Made by a program: the position numbers and the translations under genes
From: Erpobdella octoculata
Taxonomy: Eukaryota > Annelida > Clitellata > Hirudinida > Erpobdellidae
Direction of reading: 5' to 3'
NCBI GenBank assembly: GCA_963978895.1
Contig: OZ022244.1
Coordinates: forward strand, 30,337,175-30,401,174
Length of the DNA: 64,000 nucleotides
In this document: positions 31,330-44,208 of the stretch, piece by piece
How positions within the stretch are numbered: position 1 is the stretch's first letter
How the letters are laid out: each line of letters opens with the position of its first letter
The notes under the pieces: model-generated
Seen by the model: the letters and a program-made list of their open reading frames with translations, nothing else
Told to the model about the DNA's origin: nothing
Database searches by the model: none

Positions 31330-31735
31330 ATCATAATGCTTTTTCTAAACGCTCCTTTTCTTGTTCTGGTCACTTTCTTTGGAATCCTCTTCCACCTTCT
31401 CTCACTATGACTTCACCCCTCATTTCTTTCCGCCAGGGGCTAAAAACTTTCATTTTCAGTCAATTTGTAGCCCAACGCTTTTGAACGTCTTGTCAAAACA
31501 AAGCACTATATAGTGGTATCTCCACAAACGACCCCCTATTCACAACCCTCTCACATTCCCGACCGTTTTTTTGCTGACGGATTGTTGCATATCATCATTT
31601 GGTTGTCATTTAAGACCCCCCCCCCATTCAAGTCCCTTTCATTTTTAACGACCGGATGTTTTGTGACATCTACTAGGTCGTAAAAGGGGGTACCTACCAC
31701 TGTATAAAGTGAAATTGATTGATGGATTGAATCCT
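31330..31735 (+). mobile_element. diverged LINE 3' end, split by a MITE
   Basis: Aligns to the 7085-7345 LINE copy: CTTCCACCTTCTCTCACT, then AACGCTTTTGAACG...AAAGCACTA, and after the MITE AAAGTGAAATTGATTGATGG. The MITE at 31511-31702 interrupts it. Confidence 0.55.
31511..31702. mobile_element. pogo/Tigger-like MITE, 192 bp
   Basis: Flanked by TA on both sides. Inverted ends TAGTGGTATCTCCACAAACG and (reverse complement) CAGTGGTAGGTACCCCCTTT, each followed by ACGACC, resembling the CAGTGGTACCTC...ACGACC ends of pogo/Tigger elements. No transposase. Confidence 0.7.
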
Positions 31736-32918
31736 GGTAAGTTAGATTCTATTTTTTTTTATAAATCTTTAAAACATAATCAGCAATCGGACATTAACAA
31801 AAACAATGGCGACGATGCTATCGATTAAAAAAAAAAAACAGAAATTTATATCAAAAGGCAAAACCTCAAGAAATTTACATCCCGCTAGGAAGACCGCCAA
31901 AAAAGTTTATTTTATTGAAGATTCGATTTATGCAATTAAAGCTGCAGTATTAAATTCGAAGAAATAAAATACCGGAATTTGAGTATTAAAGTTTTGGTGC
32001 TATCCGTTCTGCTGCACAATTAAGAAACGTGAACAACGAAAGCAATTTATAAGACTAGAGTGTGCCTTTTGGGGTTTAATGATCTTGCCAATACCACACT
32101 TTTTCTGCCGACTAAAGCCTTTAATTTTAACTGCGCGTCTAGTTTTGCACACTTCTCCATTCTCTCACATTGCTCTTTCTCTTGTTCGTCTGCAATGGCT
32201 ACCTTTTAGATATAGACTAATATAGAGTGCTCTTCAAAAAGTAAAAGTGATGAAGAGCGTAAAGGATCCGTGGAAGAGCTAAACTGTCCGCTTCTCGTGT
32301 TTGTCCGTTCTTTGGGGATAAACTACATGATGCCAGATACTGATTTAAGAAATTCCGTGCCGAGCAGAAGTCTCCGTTGCTCATAGCATCCGCTTTTGAA
32401 GATGTCGCTCTAAAGGTCATTCACTGTCTACCTCATTATATTTTAAATTTAAAAGATTCATTTCTCCGTCATATTTAAAGAATCTCATTATAAACCCCTA
32501 TTAATTTTGAAAATATTTTTTTGTGTTCACCAGATACATTTCAATAGCGATCAGGAAAGGTTAGTGGTAATATATATATATGTTTTAGTCGACATGGGCA
32601 ATGGCGATTTAGCTGCAGACAGCAATAAAGACGTTTTGAGCAAGCTAATCATAGAAAAGATCAGATTGGAAGCTGGAGGCTCAGAATGATTCCAAGAGTG
32701 AGGTATGGAAACTAATTTACCAAATAGTCTACAAAGCTGTACCTACCTCCCCTGTTTGCTTGCTGCACAAAAATGTTTGACGAAAATCATTTCCAATTAT
32801 TTTAGATGAACAAAGATGAACTTCAAAAAGATTGCAGATGTAGGTATTATCAACGGACTCCAGAATATAACCAACAAATCATTGTCAATCTCAATAACGA
32901 CGGAGTTAGAATTTTTTT

Positions 32919-35900
32919 TTACAATACAGCTTCTTTGTAAAATAAAGAGAAAAACATAACTATTGCAATTTGAAAGCAATACAGCCGGTTCGAATTGCTT
33001 TTCAGCTTTAGTTCAAGTTTTAGCGGTTTCATTTCGCTCCAAAATTTCAACTCTTCAGCTTGCGACGACTGTAAGTTCTCTGTTCTAATGTAATTGTCCA
33101 AGTCTTTCCTATATCGGAACCACAAGCATTCTATTATGGTTTTGGTATTGCAGTCGGCAGGATATCTAAACAAAAATAAATTTAAAGGTAATATTAAGCA
33201 TTCAATGAGCGTTACTGCGTGGATTCTATTATTAAATTTTGTCTGGTGCCTCACAAAGTTTTAAATAGTTTAAGTTATTTGAAATATTGTTTGATTTATC
33301 GATAATAATATTAATAATACCCATTTTTTGCAAAATGCGTCCAGAAATTCATCAAAAACATGCTGGCTTCGTGATCTTCATGGTTTGAGAAGGCGACATA
33401 TCTGTCATCTTCTATTTCCGCGCACTTGTATCCGAACAAGAAGCACACTTCCAAACCGTGGTAGTTCTTGAGTGCGGTGAAATTAGCATCGTAATTGAAC
33501 TCGTAGACGAAAATACTCCCTTCCGAGAGGTTGCGATACTTCTGAGCGAAATTCAGAATCGGTACGTTGAAGAAGATATCGGAGAGAAACTAAAAAAGCA
33601 TAACGATTAACCATGCAATGGTTTTTGTTGATTAGTTTTTAACTAAAACACGATGAATATTTTTTGATATGGGAATGTTTTAGTTGTTTTTGTAAAATGG
33701 AAGCTATTAAGTAACGCGGGGACAGAAGTTGTCTCCATTTCCAATTATTGGTTTCGATTTCAATTTTACGTTATTAAGTTTGTTCCCCATTTCCGGTACA
33801 TTTGTTTCCATCCATCCTCGTTTTCGTCCATCTTAGAGTTGTCCCCAACCGATGGCCGGTTTTGTTTTTCAAGGAAAAAAGATTAGTTTTCTCAAATCTG
33901 CCCTATAATTTTTATATTTTAAAGATATTTGAGTTTTTTAGTTTATCGAAAGTGGTAAAATAATAATAAATAGTAATGTTAATGAATGAAAGTTTTTGTT
34001 TAAAACATTGTTTATATTTTAAATAAAGTCTTAACCCATTCCTTGTTCCGGCATATAAACTAATAAGCCACCAATACATTCTGAAAGTGCCTAGCAAATT
34101 CAACTTAACGACGACCAGGTAGGCAATGATTTATTTAACACAAAAAGTTAGAAAATAAGTGAAAATCGATGTAAATAATCAAACCGTTAATTATTAAATG
34201 CTTGTTACTCAATTTTCAACCACTTACCGTTATTCAAACTTTACCGATTATTACCCCCAAGTTCAGTTTCAATGACATAATCCAGGATACAAATTTTAAA
34301 ATTCTAACATGCTTATATTTAATTTATTTAAATATTTTTGATTTACATAAAGAAATGTTTCTCGAATAAGGCAATTTGAAATTTTCCAAAAGTGTCTAAA
34401 ACAACTGTTTAGATTTGAAAAATTTTATATAAAGAACTGTTTTTAAAAAGTGTTTTAAATGCTTCATTTGTTAAATGATTTGGTTAAGAACTATGTAGGT
34501 ATGTACAATAGGCATTATACATGTTGTATGTTTCTAAAAATTAACTCCAAAACTAGTTTTTTTTTTAATTTGTGTTTGTAAGATTACTTACTTTTATATG
34601 GTTAATCATCTGCTGTTTTTTGTTTGCTTCTTCTTCTTTATGTGTGAGGTTTTGGTCGTTTATGTTCTGTTTGTGATCGTCCAAGTCATATCTTTTATAA
34701 ATCTTATCAACGTCTTCATCCGTGTAGCCAACGAAGTTGTTCTTCAAAATGTGTCTGGTCACTTTTTTCAGAACATCGGCGTGGTCATCTTTATAATGAA
34801 TGATCAAATTGTATAAGATTTTATTAGTATGCAATCAATCAATCGGTTGAATTGGAAAAACACCATCTAACAACCATTTTTTAAATCAGGTTTGTCTTTT
34901 CCGTAGAAAATTAAATCGTAATAGAAATATATCCAGGCCATGTAATGAACCGACATTTCGTGGGAGACAATTCCCGTCATTAGCGGACCATTAAAAGAGA
35001 ATTTTTCGTAGTTTCCCGGCAGATCAGTGATAAGTTCGCCATCGATTGCCGCAGCAAAATCGGTATTTAGAGGAGATATGGGAAGTAGCTGAAACGAATT
35101 TGAAATATCTATATAATAAAATAAAATTGCATATTAATTTCAAAACATTTGAAAATACATTAGAGCGCTATTCAAAAGTGGAAGTCACATTAATAATCAA
35201 GAATTAAAAGAAAAGTTCAACCTTTCTAAAAGTTTCTTTCAAGTCTTCGATATTTACGCTCTTTAAGCAATCAATCAGCTTGCTCGTTATTTCCGTTTCG
35301 GGGCCGCAATTTAAATCCATGGCGACACGTCGGATGAGGTTTTCAAAGTCAAGTTCATTGACGAACCAAAAAGCCAGAGGGGATCCACTTTGAGCAATTG
35401 CTTTCGAAAAAAGACCTTTCAATAAAACTATATTTCAGCATCTTATTTCATTTTTTCCCTTATTTGTTTGGGATTAGTTCGCAGCATTGATATCAAGAAC
35501 TATCTAGAATTCCGTGGTTTGCAGTAAATGAGGCAGAATAATGTAAAAAAAAATCAGCCAAATAATGAAGAATAACATATGGAATTAGTAATAGTATAAA
35601 ACTATGTTATCACTATGTTATGCTTTAAGTTTTATATCTCGCTATGTGAAGAAACAACATAATTTAATAAAAAAATTTCAAAAAAAGATCATAATATTAA
35701 ACTAATTTATTATTCTGAATTAATGACACCTCAAACCTTTGGCTTCTGGAATTAAGCACAGCATTCCGACACTACTTCCTCCAGCACTGTTTCCAAAAAT
35801 AGTAACTCTTTCTGGATCTCCTCTGAAGTCCTTGATATTATTTCGAACCCATTTCAGAGCTTCAATTTGATCGTGAAGTCCATAATTCCCTTTTAAACTT

Positions 35901-35950
35901 GTATTCTTGGCTGACAGGAAACCTTATAATATTGTTTTTAATTACTATCG

Positions 35951-36008
<58 letters not shown>

Positions 36009-39000
36009 ATTAATATTATTATTATTTCCTTATTTATTTTTTATTCTTTATTCTTTTCTATTTTTAAAGTGCATAGAAAAATCTTGAAAAAGATTATAAG
36101 TAGCACTAGGCTTCAGTTCAAAAAGACAGACACAAAAGAGAATATGAAGTACATAAATAAAAATAAAAGGTCACCACATAAAAGACAAGTCAATTCTATT
36201 CAAGACTGAGTAAAAGCTTGCTTTTCCGCTCCCGCTCGCTCTTCTGCTCCTTTTCGCTTTCCCGCGTTCTTTCTCTTATCCGCTCGCTTCTCCCGTTTTT
36301 TCTCTCTTATCCGCTGGCTCTCTCTCTCTCGGTCGCTTTCCCGTTCCCGCTCCCACTCGTTTTCCTTCTTCCATTCTCTCTTAACTCTCTTTTGCCCATA
36401 AAACGTAAAATAGATTTGTTAAAAGTTGCTTGAAATCTTCAAACTTTGTTACATAAACTGAATTTCAATTTTTTTACTCAATAGCCTTGAACACTTTTGG
36501 TCTGGAAGGCTTTTTGGACATAAAAAATTACAAATGTTTTTAAAAATTAAAAAATACCCCATGACGTTTTACATTTTTTAGATCTACCTTAAAGGAGCCT
36601 ACAAATAAACAAACTGAACAATAGGCTAGAGATAGTAAAGTTTAAAACCGCCATTTAAAAATGTACTATTAGTTTGAACTAAAATTAGTTTTATTTGCGT
36701 TAATTGATAGATCAAAATTAACAAATTGAATTAAATGAAATTGGTGTAGTTTTATTCACTTCGCCATTAGATGGGCCACAAAAATATTCTATTTATCACT
36801 CGCTTTAGTCCCATGATGATAATAGGAGTTGGGCTTGTATACTTACTCTCTTTATATACAAGATTTTAACTAAAAATAAGGATAAAGTATGTAATGTTTA
36901 TAAAAAAGAAACAATTTCAAACATTTATTTTTTATACTATTGTATATATATATATATTGACACAGTTAGGGTTCTAACCAAGAAATCCTAGCCGGTAGTT
37001 GATAGTGACAACAACTACTCCATGTTGTGCCAACTTGTCTCCATGATAAAGCGACCCAGTTCCTCGACTGTAAGAGCCACCGTGAATGTAAACCATAACA
37101 GGGAGTTGTAGTAACTCTGAGCCTTTCTGAAATCAAAACTCCTAACAATTACATAAAGTTGAAATGGAATAAGCAATGAAAAATTTAAAAAAAATTTAAT
37201 TTTACAGTGTTAGGAGTGTAAATGTTTAAATATAAACAATCTTCGCTTTCTTCAATGAGACTACTGTTGAGTTTGTTGAGCTGAATACAGGCATTTCCTG
37301 GAAAGGTGGCCATCATTGTTTTGTTACTTCTCGCTAGAGACATCGGTTTCTATGAAAGAAAAACTACAAGTTATCTTAAATAGCATTTCATTTTTAGTGT
37401 CAAAGAATAATTTGTTCACGGCATGCATACAATATTATACATTGTTTCGCTTTTTAATTTCTATTGAAATGGTAGATTATGGGCTAAATTTTAGAAAAAT
37501 CACTAGTGGGGCAAACATTTTAATAACATACGCTATAATACCTACTAGTAGATGTAATAATTTATCATTTTGGTCATTAAATTTTTGAAATTAATAAAAA
37601 TGTGAGGTTAAAAAAGGTTCAACCTCGAATCGGTTAGGTGGAGAAGCATAAGGAATGCCAAGGTACCAATCAACTTCTTCAAAAAAGCCGCCATCTTCAA
37701 ATCAATTTACAAAACATTAAACTTTAATCGTTTAAAAAAATTACAAGTTTAAATGAGTATTTTCAAAAAAAAAACAATGCGGTCAAATTATGTTAGGAAT
37801 CTTTTGACCACCTTTCAAGTAACTTGTTAAACCTTCACCAGAGGCATCGCGATGGGGAGGAGACAGATGTCCATGGCGTCAAATCACCACGCTACGTCTC
37901 TAACTGTTGCAACAAAACGTCGTTCTCATTTCTAATGCTTCACGCATAGAAATTAACGAGAGGTTGGCGAAATTGTTTTTAACAAAATTTTTGCCGCTTG
38001 GCAATGATCAAACCGTTTTAGTTCAGCTTAAAGGGTTTGCTTTTTTTTACCGACATTTAGCACACGCCTTTTACAAGACAAGCCTTGCTCAAAGGCGAGA
38101 AAGGGTGCTTGCAAAGGCAGCCATTTATAGTCGCCTACATCTTTAGCAATGCGAGTGAACTCCTTGCTTATGGGAGTTACGCTGGTGACGCCGGCGAGGC
38201 TCGAACTGCCGACCTAACGATCGACAGGCGTACGCTCTACCGCTCTGCCACCAGCGCCTGTTTTAAGAAGACAAAAGAAATTATATCGTGTTCCAGGTTA
38301 ATATCTAAGCTCACCATGATTGGAGTCAATAGTCCATGGCGTAACCTCTGGCGGTAAAACTAATGTTTTAATTCAGGGGTAAGGACGGGACAGATTCGGG
38401 CTGTGGTTATAAATTTTTCCAATTGTGACAACCTTACCTAATTTTATGTTTGCTCAAAAATAAGCCAATACAGGAGGAAAAAAACCGATAAATAACTTTT
38501 GTAGTCTTATTTATGGGGTGCAGAAGCGATAAACCTATAACCATTTGTTATCTGACAACTGGATGACTTGGATGGGTCTGTAGGTTAGGCTTACCTAATT
38601 TTATGTTTGCTCAAAAATAGGCCAGTCTAGGAAAAAACCGATAAATAACTTTTGTAGTCTTATTTATGGGGCACAGAAGCGATAAACATATAACCATCTG
38701 TTGTGTACTTATAACCAGTGGCGGATCCAGGATTTTCTGGTGGTGGGTGATGTTCTACAATTTTTGACCCTCTGAACGACTCCGAAATCCGAATCCCCAT
38801 CCATATGAGCCCTACCTTCTTTTATCTCTTTTGAGTTTTAGATTAGGAAGTCAGATGTTGAGATTCATGAACCATCACACTACAAGTTTAGATTATTGCA
38901 ACAATGTAATTAATGCAAGCTTCATTCTAGTTATATGAAAGTATGCCTTAAAATACGGTATTTGAGAGCTTTATATTACGGTATTTTCAAATATTAATAA

Positions 39001-40592
39001 ATACCGAATGTACCGGATTTGGCTCTATAAATCAGGAAATGAAGATATGTAGAAACGTTTTCTCATTAATATTTTATTTACATTTTACCAATCCAATTTT
39101 GTTTATTTATAAAGTTTTTCCTTACAACTTCTCCAGACTTTCCTGAGTTTGCGTTATATGCGTTAAAATACGGTATTTGAGAGCTTTATATTACGGTATT
39201 TATAAGCTTTTTTTTATTAAACATCGTTAGCTTGCGTGCGCATGTATTTGACTACCTAGTTTTTATAGACTTGGATAAATAGGTATAAAAAAGTGGAAAA
39301 ATAAACCATATTTTTTCAAATACAATACGTACATGGACGTGCCGATATAGGTTGAAAAATTTTTTACATAATAAAAAATAATTTTTTTTTAAACAACGTT
39401 TTTCTCGCACCCTAAAAAGCATAAAATGATATTCCTATAATTCACATACAACAGAAAACGTTGCGGCGCATTATTTTTTTAAACTATTCGTCTTACTAAC
39501 GTTTTGATGTTGTAGCCTATATGTGTGCCCGCAACGTTTTTCGTTCTATATGAATTATAGGAATATTATTTTATATATTTTACTGCGCGAGAAAAACGTT
39601 GTTTTTTTTAAAATGTATTTTTATGTTAAAAAAATTATTTTCTATTTTTTCGTTTTTGATGGGTGAAAATTTGTAAGCGTTTGAGTTTTTTTTTCTTTAA
39701 ACACGCCTGGGTGCGTTTTATATTTGGTAAAATGAGCTGCTTGTTTCTGAAAATTTATTTGATATCTCATTTGAACGTTTGGACAACACAAGGCATTTCA
39801 AATACAGAAGAAACCTGGGGGGAGGGGTCCAGACCTCCCCTTCGTAGCAAAAAAAAAACAATGTCATTTAGCATTTTGTAGGCAGTTACATGGTCCAAAC
39901 GCCTAGACCTTGGATTAAGGTACAGAACAAAAGTTGTCATAACGTTTCTTCATCTTTTATTTTTAGTTTGTTTTATTTGTCTATATTGTTTTGAACTCAT
40001 TTCACTCAGAGTCTATCTACGTTTAAGACAAAGTTATTCTGTTTTACTTGTTATGAGACTTGATATTTAATTTAAACAAAATTAATAAAACCTATGAAAA
40101 AATAAGTTTTTCGTGCATTACAATATTTCAAATTTTCATTGGAAAATTTATTGATTGTAATAATTACCACTTCATTTTACGTATACATTCTTTCGTGGCA
40201 GAAGTGCCTAATTGATAATTTACTTAAATAAAAAGTGGAAGATTATAAACTTTATTTTTTTTTTGAAACTCTTAACATCTCCGTAAAAACATTGAGTTTT
40301 AATTTAGAAAATTGTTTTTATATATCAATTCTAATCACACAAGAGTACTTAAATATCATTTTTAATTAATTAAATTCTTATCACTTATTAATTTTTTTAA
40401 ACGTTTACCTCTTTCCAGAAGACCTTTTCTTCGTCTCCCAATAAATGTTCCATGATTAGTCGTAACCCTCACATTTTCTCCTGTCTCGCTCAAGAACTGT
40501 TTCACATCAAAATCAGTTTTACTACCAAACGTCGGCAAACACACAAAACTGAACACTGAAAACAGAAACAAAAATAATGATGGTTTTTTCAT
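32919..40592 (-). CDS. CES-B: carboxylesterase type B / cholinesterase-like, GPI-anchored
   Basis: Ten exons: 40409-40592, 37624-37694, 37206-37349, 36979-37126, 35737-35922, 35222-35415, 34875-35088, 34592-34788, 33321-33589, 32919-33165; 617 residues, all frames kept. Signal peptide [19 protein letters not shown], then [10 protein letters not shown]. Catalytic set: oxyanion [10 protein letters not shown], Ser228 in FGNSAGGSS, Glu353 in IVSHE, His490 in [18 protein letters not shown] and the paired cysteine loop are retained; the choline-site Trp is not. Exon 8 has a Lys/Gln/Glu-rich insertion ([11 protein letters not shown]) absent from CES-C. C-terminal SNSN plus a hydrophobic tail suggests a GPI signal. 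Closest in motifs to CES-C ([18 protein letters not shown]). Middle of the tandem array, with compact introns except intron 1. Confidence 0.9.
35953..36009. repeat. (TA)n(TG)n microsatellite
   Basis: TA units passing into GTGTGTGTG in CES-B intron 4. Confidence 0.95.
36205..36418 (-). mobile_element. Helitron internal fragment
   Basis: Minus strand carries GCGGGAGCGGAAAAGC-type repeats and, at about 36397-36418, the reverse complement of CATAAAACGTAAAATAGATT, the unique internal block of the nested Helitrons at 56280 and 59080. No intact ends. In CES-B intron 4. Confidence 0.65.
38183..38258 (-). repeat. 76-nt tRNA-like sequence ending in CCA (SINE head)
   Basis: Minus strand starts GGCGCTGGTGGCAGAGCGGT and ends CGGCGTCACCA. 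Positions 1-7 pair with 66-72 (two G-U pairs), discriminator A and an encoded CCA follow. An A-box (GGCAGAGCGGTAGAGC) and B-box (AGTTCGAGCC) are present. The D and T stems pair poorly, so this is probably a tRNA-derived retroposon in CES-B intron 1. Confidence 0.5.
38433..38708. repeat. 158-bp tandem duplication
   Basis: Two copies (start 38433 and 38591) share TTACCTAATTTTATGTTTGC and AACTTTTGTAGTCTTATTTA with few differences. In CES-B intron 1. Confidence 0.85.
39355..39650. mobile_element. foldback MITE with ~110-bp inverted arms
   Basis: Left arm 39355-39470 and right arm 39523-39648 are inverted copies (both read AACAACGTTTTTCTCGC and ATATTCCTATAATTCA). A spacer of about 50 bp separates them. 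No ORF; target duplication not clear because the ends are A/T runs. In CES-B intron 1. Confidence 0.75.
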
Positions 40593-40643
40593 CGCTCCAG
40601 CTCAAGTTATGCTCCGCAATGTTTTTGTATGAATATACCTAGG

Positions 40644-40649
40644 TTATAT
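40644..40649 (-). promoter_or_regulatory. candidate TATA box of CES-B
   Basis: GCATATAACC on the minus strand, about 55 bases upstream of the CES-B ATG (40592). Confidence 0.35.
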
Positions 40650-41711
40650 GCTATGCATTCACTAGCTCCAAAAAAATAATATCGATAATTAATTATAAAA
40701 AAATGTTTAGGTTTAAACAAAGTAAAAGTTCCGGACCGTTGAATAACTTTTTTTTCTGTTTCAGCATTTTATGACCATGCATTTTATCTAAACTTAAAAA
40801 TTCTTAAAAAAACATTAACTTTATTTTAAAACAAAAACATTTAAACACAACTAAATAAATTACTACATATATACCTACATTCTAAAAAATTTCATTTAAA
40901 AAAATGTCTCTGCGATAAATGAAGAGTCAGCTAATTCAGAAATATAAGGGATTTGTTAAAAAACCTGGTATTTTTAGCTTACTTCTTAAATTTTTTATAT
41001 TAACTTCACCGCCGGGCTTGCTTGCTTGTTGGAATGTTTGCAAACGTAGAAAGTAAAAATTAACTAACTTCCTGTCATCCTCTTGAACTAAAATTTTAAA
41101 TATAGCCTCGCTCCTTATGACAATGCATTTTAATAAAGCTTGAAAATATTTTGAAAAAAAAAATTGTTTGCATATATAAATTAAAAGAATGTCGTTTAAA
41201 AAGAAAAATTTGCAATAAATCAAAAACCGGCAAAGATTGAAATATAAGGAATTTGTGAAAAAGTAGTTTTTTACGGTTACTTGTTTATTACTTTAAAAAA
41301 GAGTTTTAAAAATTTTTATACCGAGGCCAGAGACATGACGCAACTAACTTACGTTTTAAGTATTAGGCAATTAAAACAGTTTTGTTTTCAACAAATTGGT
41401 CTTTTTATTTTTTTAAATTTGGTTTTAATTTTTAAACGTTTCATTATTATTTCTGTCAAATATTACATATTACAAATATTACCTTTAAAAAAATGAATTA
41501 AAAAATTTTAATTGCTGAGAAAAAAGCGATTGACAAAATAATTTTTAGAAAACGGCTAACAATTATCTTTGCAACATATTCTAGCATATTAAAGTATATT
41601 ATTTCAAATGTTAATAACAGTTGCCTGATGTGGCAATAACAAAAAATAATGAATGATAGCAATGCAGTTTGCGATGCAATATTATCCAATTAGTAAAAAG
41701 GTATTTACACG

Positions 41712-42333
41712 GGGTTAGTGCCTACTGATCCCAGGACAACTGATCCCAGGACAACTGATCCCAGTACAACTGATCCCAGTACAACTGATCCCAGGACAAC
41801 TGATCCGAGTACAACTGACCCCACGGACAACTGATCCCACGGACAACTAATCCCATGGACAACTGATCCCATAGACAACTGATCCCATAGACACAAGCAA
41901 CTCATTTTTTAACTCATATTTTGACGACAATGGTGGTGGTGATGCTTACGTAGCCAGCTTACGATGGCTGGCTGCATACGACAACGGTGGTGGTGATAAT
42001 GATACTGGCTACTCCAGTTAGTAAACGGAGAAATAATATTTAGTATAAGCGCACGAGGGCACGATACACAGTCGAAATGAACTTGACAAGTTCGTATTAC
42101 TTTTCATCATTTTACTCCTTTCTGCGTGAAATTCATAATGAGAAATGGAACCGTGCCAATCCAAAAATAATAGAGTTTAGCTCATTTCAGAAGTTGTTTT
42201 TTTTCGAAGATATGAATTAAATGAATTAATGAAGACACTCCAACATTAATTCTTATCGGCTAATTTAGGAGTCCATGACTAGGACCATCACTACAGCATC
42301 CAAACATACTCATACATACATAAATACATACAT

Positions 42334-42364
<31 letters not shown>

Positions 42365-42687
42365 TACATACACACACACATACATACATACATACATACA
42401 TACATACATACATACACATACATTTGTACATACAAACAGAAATCAGAAATTATCTATGTTAATATCAGTTTATTGATTGCAGAAACAGTGAAATATAAAA
42501 TGAAGCAGATATGGGATCAGTTGTCTATGGGATCAGTTGTCCGTGGGATCAGTTGTCCGTGGGATCAGTTGTCCATGGGATCAGTTGTCCCGGGATCAGT
42601 TGTCCCGGGATCAGTTGTCCTGGGATCAGTAGTCCTGGGATCAGTAGTCCTGGGATCAGTTGTCCTGGGATCAGTTGCGATGATCCC
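41712..42687. mobile_element. foldback MULE-like element, 976 bp, 9-bp TSD
   Basis: Perfect 9-bp direct repeat ATTTACACG at 41703-41711 and 42688-42696. Both ends begin GGG (GGGTTAGTGCCTACTGATCC; reverse complement of right, GGGATCATCGCAACTGATCC) and continue as about 11 units of a 15-bp repeat CTGATCCCAGGACAA. Unit variants are ordered alike on both arms from outside in (CCAGGAC, then CCACGGAC/CCATGGAC, then CCATAGAC). The core has GGTGGTGGTGAT motifs and an ACAT/CA microsatellite. No transposase. The 9-bp duplication and GG-start fit Mutator-like elements. Confidence 0.75.
42305..42425. repeat. ACAT/CA microsatellite
   Basis: Mixed ACAT and CA units inside the foldback element. Confidence 0.95.
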
Positions 42688-43196
42688 ATTTACACGAACC
42701 ATAAGCAACATAATTATTTACAGAACTACGTTTTTATTTGGTAATTTAAAACAAATTTGATATTTATAAGAACAAAAACGTTTGTATATATTGATTTTTT
42801 TGTGGAGTCGCTTTTAGCAAAAAAATTTCAATGCAGTATTTGAATAAAAAAAAAACTACCCAGGGTGTCCTGTGCTACTCTCTTTACCCTTCTCTCTTCC
42901 ACTCTCTCTTTTTTCCGATTGCCCCCACTTTTTTTTGCTCTTTTCTACTTTTCTTTTTAACAAGTAACACATTTTCCTGAAATTGTTAAAAGTTGTTTAA
43001 TAGTATTTGAATAAAAAATTGTTATTTTAATTCGATACAAAAATTAAAGAGCGTGTAATGACATTTTGTATATACTTAGAAAATACAAACTGAAAAGTTG
43101 GTGAGAAATAAGATGAAATGGAAAAAGCTTCTGTTTTCATTTGAAGGTTAAATTTTGTTTTGCACTAATGGTGGGAAACTTTTCGGTTTGATAAAT

Positions 43197-43490
43197 GTAA
43201 TTTTAGTATGGTAAATGGTAATTACGTAATTGTCACCCAAGGTCAGTGTTTTTGCTTTCTTTATCTCACCATGTAATCATGTAGCATCCTATTCATGTAA
43301 TGAAAGTAATTTCTCTTTTGAACTAAGCACTGTACTAATAATACATGATAGATGTGATTTTGGTATAGTAATTACATAATTTGGTTTTAAAGTCAGTTTT
43401 CCTCTCACCATGTAATCATGTAGCATTCTATTCGTGTAATAAAGATCTTTTCTATAGTGAACTAAGAAACTATATTTGTAATAAATTATA
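43197..43490. repeat. diverged ~155-bp tandem duplication
   Basis: Both copies contain CTCACCATGTAATCATGTAG, ATTACATAAT/ATTACGTAAT and GAACTAAG. Confidence 0.65.
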
Positions 43491-44208
43491 TTTTTAAGAT
43501 ATTAGCACCCAACACTGGTAATATAATTGAGAATCAAAGATATTCGTGTAGCGACAGTGTGAGCTGAGAACAATTTAGATAGAATAATTTCTTGAGTGAA
43601 TTTGCAATTTCTTTTGAGGCGCCGCTAATAGATGCATTTACTATAATTATGCATGCTTTCAATTAAATCTGTTTAAATGGCTTTCTCGTTGAAAACTTTA
43701 GCCGACTGGGTGGCTGGCTGGATAGATAGCAGGCTGGCTGGCTAGATAACAGACTGGCTGGGTGGGTGGGGGTTTGGTGGCTGGTGGAAAAAATAAACTC
43801 AAAAATTGGACAACGTAGAGTTTGGGTTTTTTGCATTAATTTTGTGCCACAGTTATTCGGGAAGCAATTTTTTTATATTTTTCTCAGCTGTTATTATTTG
43901 TTTCGTAGGTACAAAAAAGAATTTACTTCTTATCTATCTATAACTATTTTACTGCCTGTTATAGGCGTTAAACAGTAGCAGAGAGGCTTAGACTTTAAGC
44001 CTTTCAGCTATAGTTTAACGCAAATAATAATAAATTTGAAATACCGGCAATATTAGTCAATTAAATTATAAAACCAACATGAGTAAAAAACCGACAATGA
44101 CTATTTTAAAAGATGTTTGATAATTATTTTGCATTTAGACCATAGTTAACAACAGTGTACGGAAGCGCCAAATACTGTATTTTAAAATTGTAAAATTTTG
44201 ATTGTAAA

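Larger units (their letters stand above)
27656..32918. other. spacer between CES-A start and CES-B 3' end
   Basis: Holds the CES-A promoter, LINE fragments, a hairpin and a pogo-type MITE (listed separately). The stretch 28790-29300 is richer in G+C and has short coding-like frames that I cannot assign. The rest (29310-29800, 30000-31300, 31740-32900) shows nothing I can support. Confidence 0.6.

Noticed and set aside
32507..32689. 60-codon plus-strand frame with a plausible hydrophilic C-terminus
   Set aside because: No splice support, no recognised domain; composition not convincing.
34598..34816. Plus-strand 72-codon hydrophobic frame
   Set aside because: Antisense shadow of CES-B exon 8.
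41705..42760. Direct repeats that might suggest a CRISPR array
   Set aside because: Units are contiguous 15-mers without spacers, in inverted arms of a transposable element, in an animal genome.
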